Shown piece by piece: positions 32,373 through 33,774 of a DNA stretch of 33,774 nucleotides. Every line of letters starts with the position of its first letter. Positions within the stretch are counted from its first letter, which is position 1. The DNA lies in the NCBI GenBank assembly GCA_964425005.1, contig CAYRKT010000012.1, forward strand, positions 1 to 33,774, written 5' to 3'. The position numbers and the translations under genes were made by a program. This DNA comes from CAYRKT01 sp964425005 (lineage in GTDB: Bacteria; Synergistota; Synergistia; CAYRKT01). The notes below the pieces were generated by a model. It saw nothing but the letters and a program-made list of their open reading frames with translations. It was not told the DNA's origin and ran no database searches.

Positions 32373-32549
32373 TTGGAGGGGGCCAGGAGGCTTTTGAGGG
32401 AGGGCCCTAAGGTGATAAACGTGGGGGTCTTCGAGTTCTTCGAGGAGCTCAGGGCCCAGGGGGTGGAGGCAACCCACGTGGACTTCAAGCCTCCGTCGGC
32501 GAGCTCGGACCTGCTCGCCAAGATAAGGAAGCTCAAGGGCAAAGTCTGA
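32373..32549 (+). CDS. Small FdrA-associated protein (58 residues)
   Basis: This small protein, MEGARRLLREGPKVINVGVF onward, contains INVGVFEFFEELRAQGVEAT and HVDFKPPSASSDLLAKI. It resembles the short INVGLE..F...L..QG..V.HVDW.PP pattern that I recall as a stand-alone FdrA-domain protein beside FdrA/DUF1116 genes. Its start TTG is 5 bases after the fdrA stop, with GGGGTGAGG immediately ahead (GTG 32364 is an alternative that overlaps fdrA). Codon use is like its neighbours, and it ends just before a strong hairpin. Role unknown; a structural or linker subunit of the FdrA complex is inferred. Confidence 0.7.
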   Translation: MEGARRLLREGPKVINVGVFEFFEELRAQGVEATHVDFKPPSASSDLLAKIRKLKGKV

Positions 32550-32568
32550 GGGGACCCCCCAGGTCCCC
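32550..32568 (+). promoter_or_regulatory. Intercistronic hairpin before the cyclase gene
   Basis: GGGGACC (32550-32556), loop CCCCA, and GGTCCCC (32562-32568) form a perfect 7-bp stem. It is followed by GGATTAAAAAAC rather than a T-run, so it is not a standard terminator in the + direction. It sits 28 bases ahead of the cyclase gene start and may protect or divide the transcript. Confidence 0.4.
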
Positions 32569-32595
32569 GGATTAAAAAACAGGGAGGGATTCCGT

Positions 32596-33387
32596 ATGCA
32601 CAAGAGGATATACGATCTGTCGCAGAAGTTGGGGATTCATACGACTTTTTGGCCGCTCTATCCGCCTTTTGAGTGCAAATATATCAAAAGGAAGATAGAG
32701 CATGGGGTCAACGCGCAGTACATAATGACCTCCAACCACATAGGCACTCACCTGGACGCCCCCAGGCACTTCGACACCGACGGCATGACCATCGACCAGA
32801 TACCCCTGGAGTGGCTATATGGCCCTGGCGTGATAGTGGACCTGAGGGATGCGCTTGGCGACCTCGACCTCTACACGCCAAAGATGATAGAGGAGAGGGT
32901 GGAGGTCAGGAAGGGGGACATACTGGTCCTAAACACTGGTTGGCATCGGTTCGCCGTCGACGGCTCTGAGCCGGACGAGGAGAGGTACGTGCTGATGCAC
33001 CCTGGGGCTCATCCCGACATGGTGCCCTGGCTGATAGAGAAGGAGATCAAGCTCTGGGTGGTGGACGCTCCCTCCACGGATCACCCCATGAACCTGCCCA
33101 TAGGGAGGTTCCTGGGCAAGGGCACCACTGGTATATGCGACAGGGTTAGGAGGAAGACCGAGGAGAAGTTCGGCAAGGAGATGGTGGAGAAGCTCTTCCC
33201 CGAGGAGGACTACCAGCTCACCCACAACGCCCTGTTCCCGAATAACTGCATGCACGTGGAGAACGCCGGAGGGCAGATAGACGCTCCTGAGTTGCAGAAC
33301 CGCAGGCTCACCATAGGCTGCTTCCCGTGGAAGTTCGAGGGCGGCGAGGGGGCCTTCTGCAGGCTGGTGGCCTTCTTGGACGACTAG
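32596..33387 (+). CDS. Metal-dependent cyclase-family hydrolase (kynurenine formamidase/isatin hydrolase type)
   Basis: The 263 residues belong to the cyclase family (PF04199), metal-dependent hydrolases that open cyclic or formylated amides. The metal and catalytic motif is SNHIGTHLDAPRHF, with His48, His52, Asp54 and His58. It is followed by GDILVLNTGWHRF, VVDAPSTDHPM and a late HVENAGGQID. Kynurenine formamidase and isatin hydrolase share this pattern; the sequence does not decide the substrate. ATG 32596 follows GGGAGGG. The first 40 codons are more AT-rich than the rest of the operon. It may open a ring in the substrate that FdrA, CoA-transferase and amidase then process. Confidence 0.9.
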   Translation: MHKRIYDLSQKLGIHTTFWPLYPPFECKYIKRKIEHGVNAQYIMTSNHIGTHLDAPRHFDTDGMTIDQIPLEWLYGPGVIVDLRDALGDLDLYTPKMIEERVEVRKGDILVLNTGWHRFAVDGSEPDEERYVLMHPGAHPDMVPWLIEKEIKLWVVDAPSTDHPMNLPIGRFLGKGTTGICDRVRRKTEEKFGKEMVEKLFPEEDYQLTHNALFPNNCMHVENAGGQIDAPELQNRRLTIGCFPWKFEGGEGAFCRLVAFLDD

Positions 33388-33398
33388 AGCTTAATGGA

Positions 33399-33424
33399 GG
33401 GGGAAGGCGCTGCGCCCTTCCCCC
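33399..33424 (+). terminator. Hairpin after the cyclase gene
   Basis: GGGGGAAGG (33399-33407) pairs with CCTTCCCCC (33416-33424), and the stem extends into CGC/GCG with one bulged C. The following TGTCCTCTTTC is T/C-rich but not a real T-run. It may be a leaky terminator or a 3' stabilising hairpin, since the next gene begins only 25 bases later. Confidence 0.4.
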
Positions 33425-33448
33425 TGTCCTCTTTCGGGGGTATATCCC

Positions 33449-33774
33449 ATGAGGGAGTTCGTGGTCTGCGGAGTCCAGATAGCGGCCGTGCCCAGGGAGG
33501 TCAGGCTGAACTGCGAGAGGGCCGTTCCCTGGATCGAGAGGGCTAGTGGGGAGCTGGGCGCCGAACTCATCGTGTTCCCCGAGACGATCACCACCTCCTT
33601 CTCGACGGGCCTGGGCAAGGAGGAGCTGTGGGACCTGGTGGACTTCGTCCCGGGGGCCACCACGGAGCTCGTCCAGGAGGCGGCGCGAAGATTTGGGGTG
33701 TACGTCGTATGGCCCACCTACGAGCGAGGTCCTGAGAGGGGGTTGGTCTACAACAGCGCCGTCCTGATAGGGAG
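33449..33774 (+). CDS. Nitrilase-superfamily amidohydrolase/carbamoylase (3' partial)
   Basis: The frame from ATG 33449 is open to the end of the window, giving 108 residues. The start FVVCGVQIAAVPREVRLNCE and the catalytic Glu (about 45) in LIVFPETITTSF mark a carbon-nitrogen hydrolase. VVWPTYERGP and VYNSAVLIG follow, as in amidases and N-carbamoyl-acid hydrolases. The Lys and Cys of the triad lie beyond the window. GGGGGT stands about 9 bases before the ATG. In this operon a carbamoylase or amidase step is a natural guess, but the subfamily cannot be decided from the part seen. Confidence 0.85.
   Translation, partial: MREFVVCGVQIAAVPREVRLNCERAVPWIERASGELGAELIVFPETITTSFSTGLGKEELWDLVDFVPGATTELVQEAARRFGVYVVWPTYERGPERGLVYNSAVLIG

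Noticed and set aside
1..33774. tRNA, rRNA, CRISPR, insertion sequence, prophage or attachment site
   Set aside because: No cloverleaf, direct repeat array, transposase or integrase motif was seen on either strand.

Overview
The window is one compact, GC-rich bacterial chromosome segment. It starts inside one gene and ends inside another, and no gene-free stretch exceeds about 300 bases. It suggests a Gram-negative, probably anaerobic bacterium, most likely of the Synergistota (Thermanaerovibrio/Aminobacterium-like). That placement is my inference. It rests on the lipid A/KDO gene order with LpxI, strong AGG (Arg) and ATA (Ile) codon use, an unusual excess of TTG start codons, and an FdrA-type catabolic island. 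No rRNA or 16S sequence is present to confirm it.

Region 1 (1-16941, + strand) is a long, tightly packed outer-membrane operon whose genes usually overlap by a few bases. It holds an envelope protein tail, a secreted coiled-coil protein, lpxD, lpxC, fabZ, lpxA, kdsC, an LptF/LptG permease, lpxI, lpxB, an LpxB-like paralogue, an MsbA-type flippase, a second LpxB-related protein, kdsB, kdsA, kdsD, waaA and a NeuD/PglD-type acyltransferase. Together these make UDP-diacylglucosamine, lipid A disaccharide and CMP-KDO, attach KDO, and flip and export the product. lpxK and late acyltransferases are not in the window.

Region 2 (16942-24496, + strand) is a housekeeping run: rny (RNase Y) with its own promoter, an intercistronic terminator, then ymdB-type phosphodiesterase, ispD, a monotopic sugar-phosphate transferase, a nitrilase-fold amidohydrolase, a TatD nuclease, tgt and an AEC-family permease. 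Region 3 (24497-27125) is mgtE, with a consensus -10 and a leader, converging on an EAL-domain protein gene. The two stop codons overlap by 4 bp.

Region 4 (27191-33774) is the most interesting. A PucR-family regulator is transcribed leftward from a promoter that interlocks with a rightward promoter. The rightward promoter serves a catabolic operon: CaiB/BaiF CoA-transferase, DUF2877 (AllH-like), FdrA (AllF-like), a 58-residue FdrA-associated protein, a metal-dependent cyclase-family hydrolase and a (cut) nitrilase/carbamoylase-type enzyme. I infer a ring-opening, carbamoyl-transfer and CoA-activation route for a ureide or cyclic amide. It resembles part of the E. coli oxamate carbamoyltransferase set, but DUF1116/AllG and a carbamate kinase are not visible and the partner enzymes are unexpected. 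No tRNA, rRNA, CRISPR, insertion sequence or prophage was seen.
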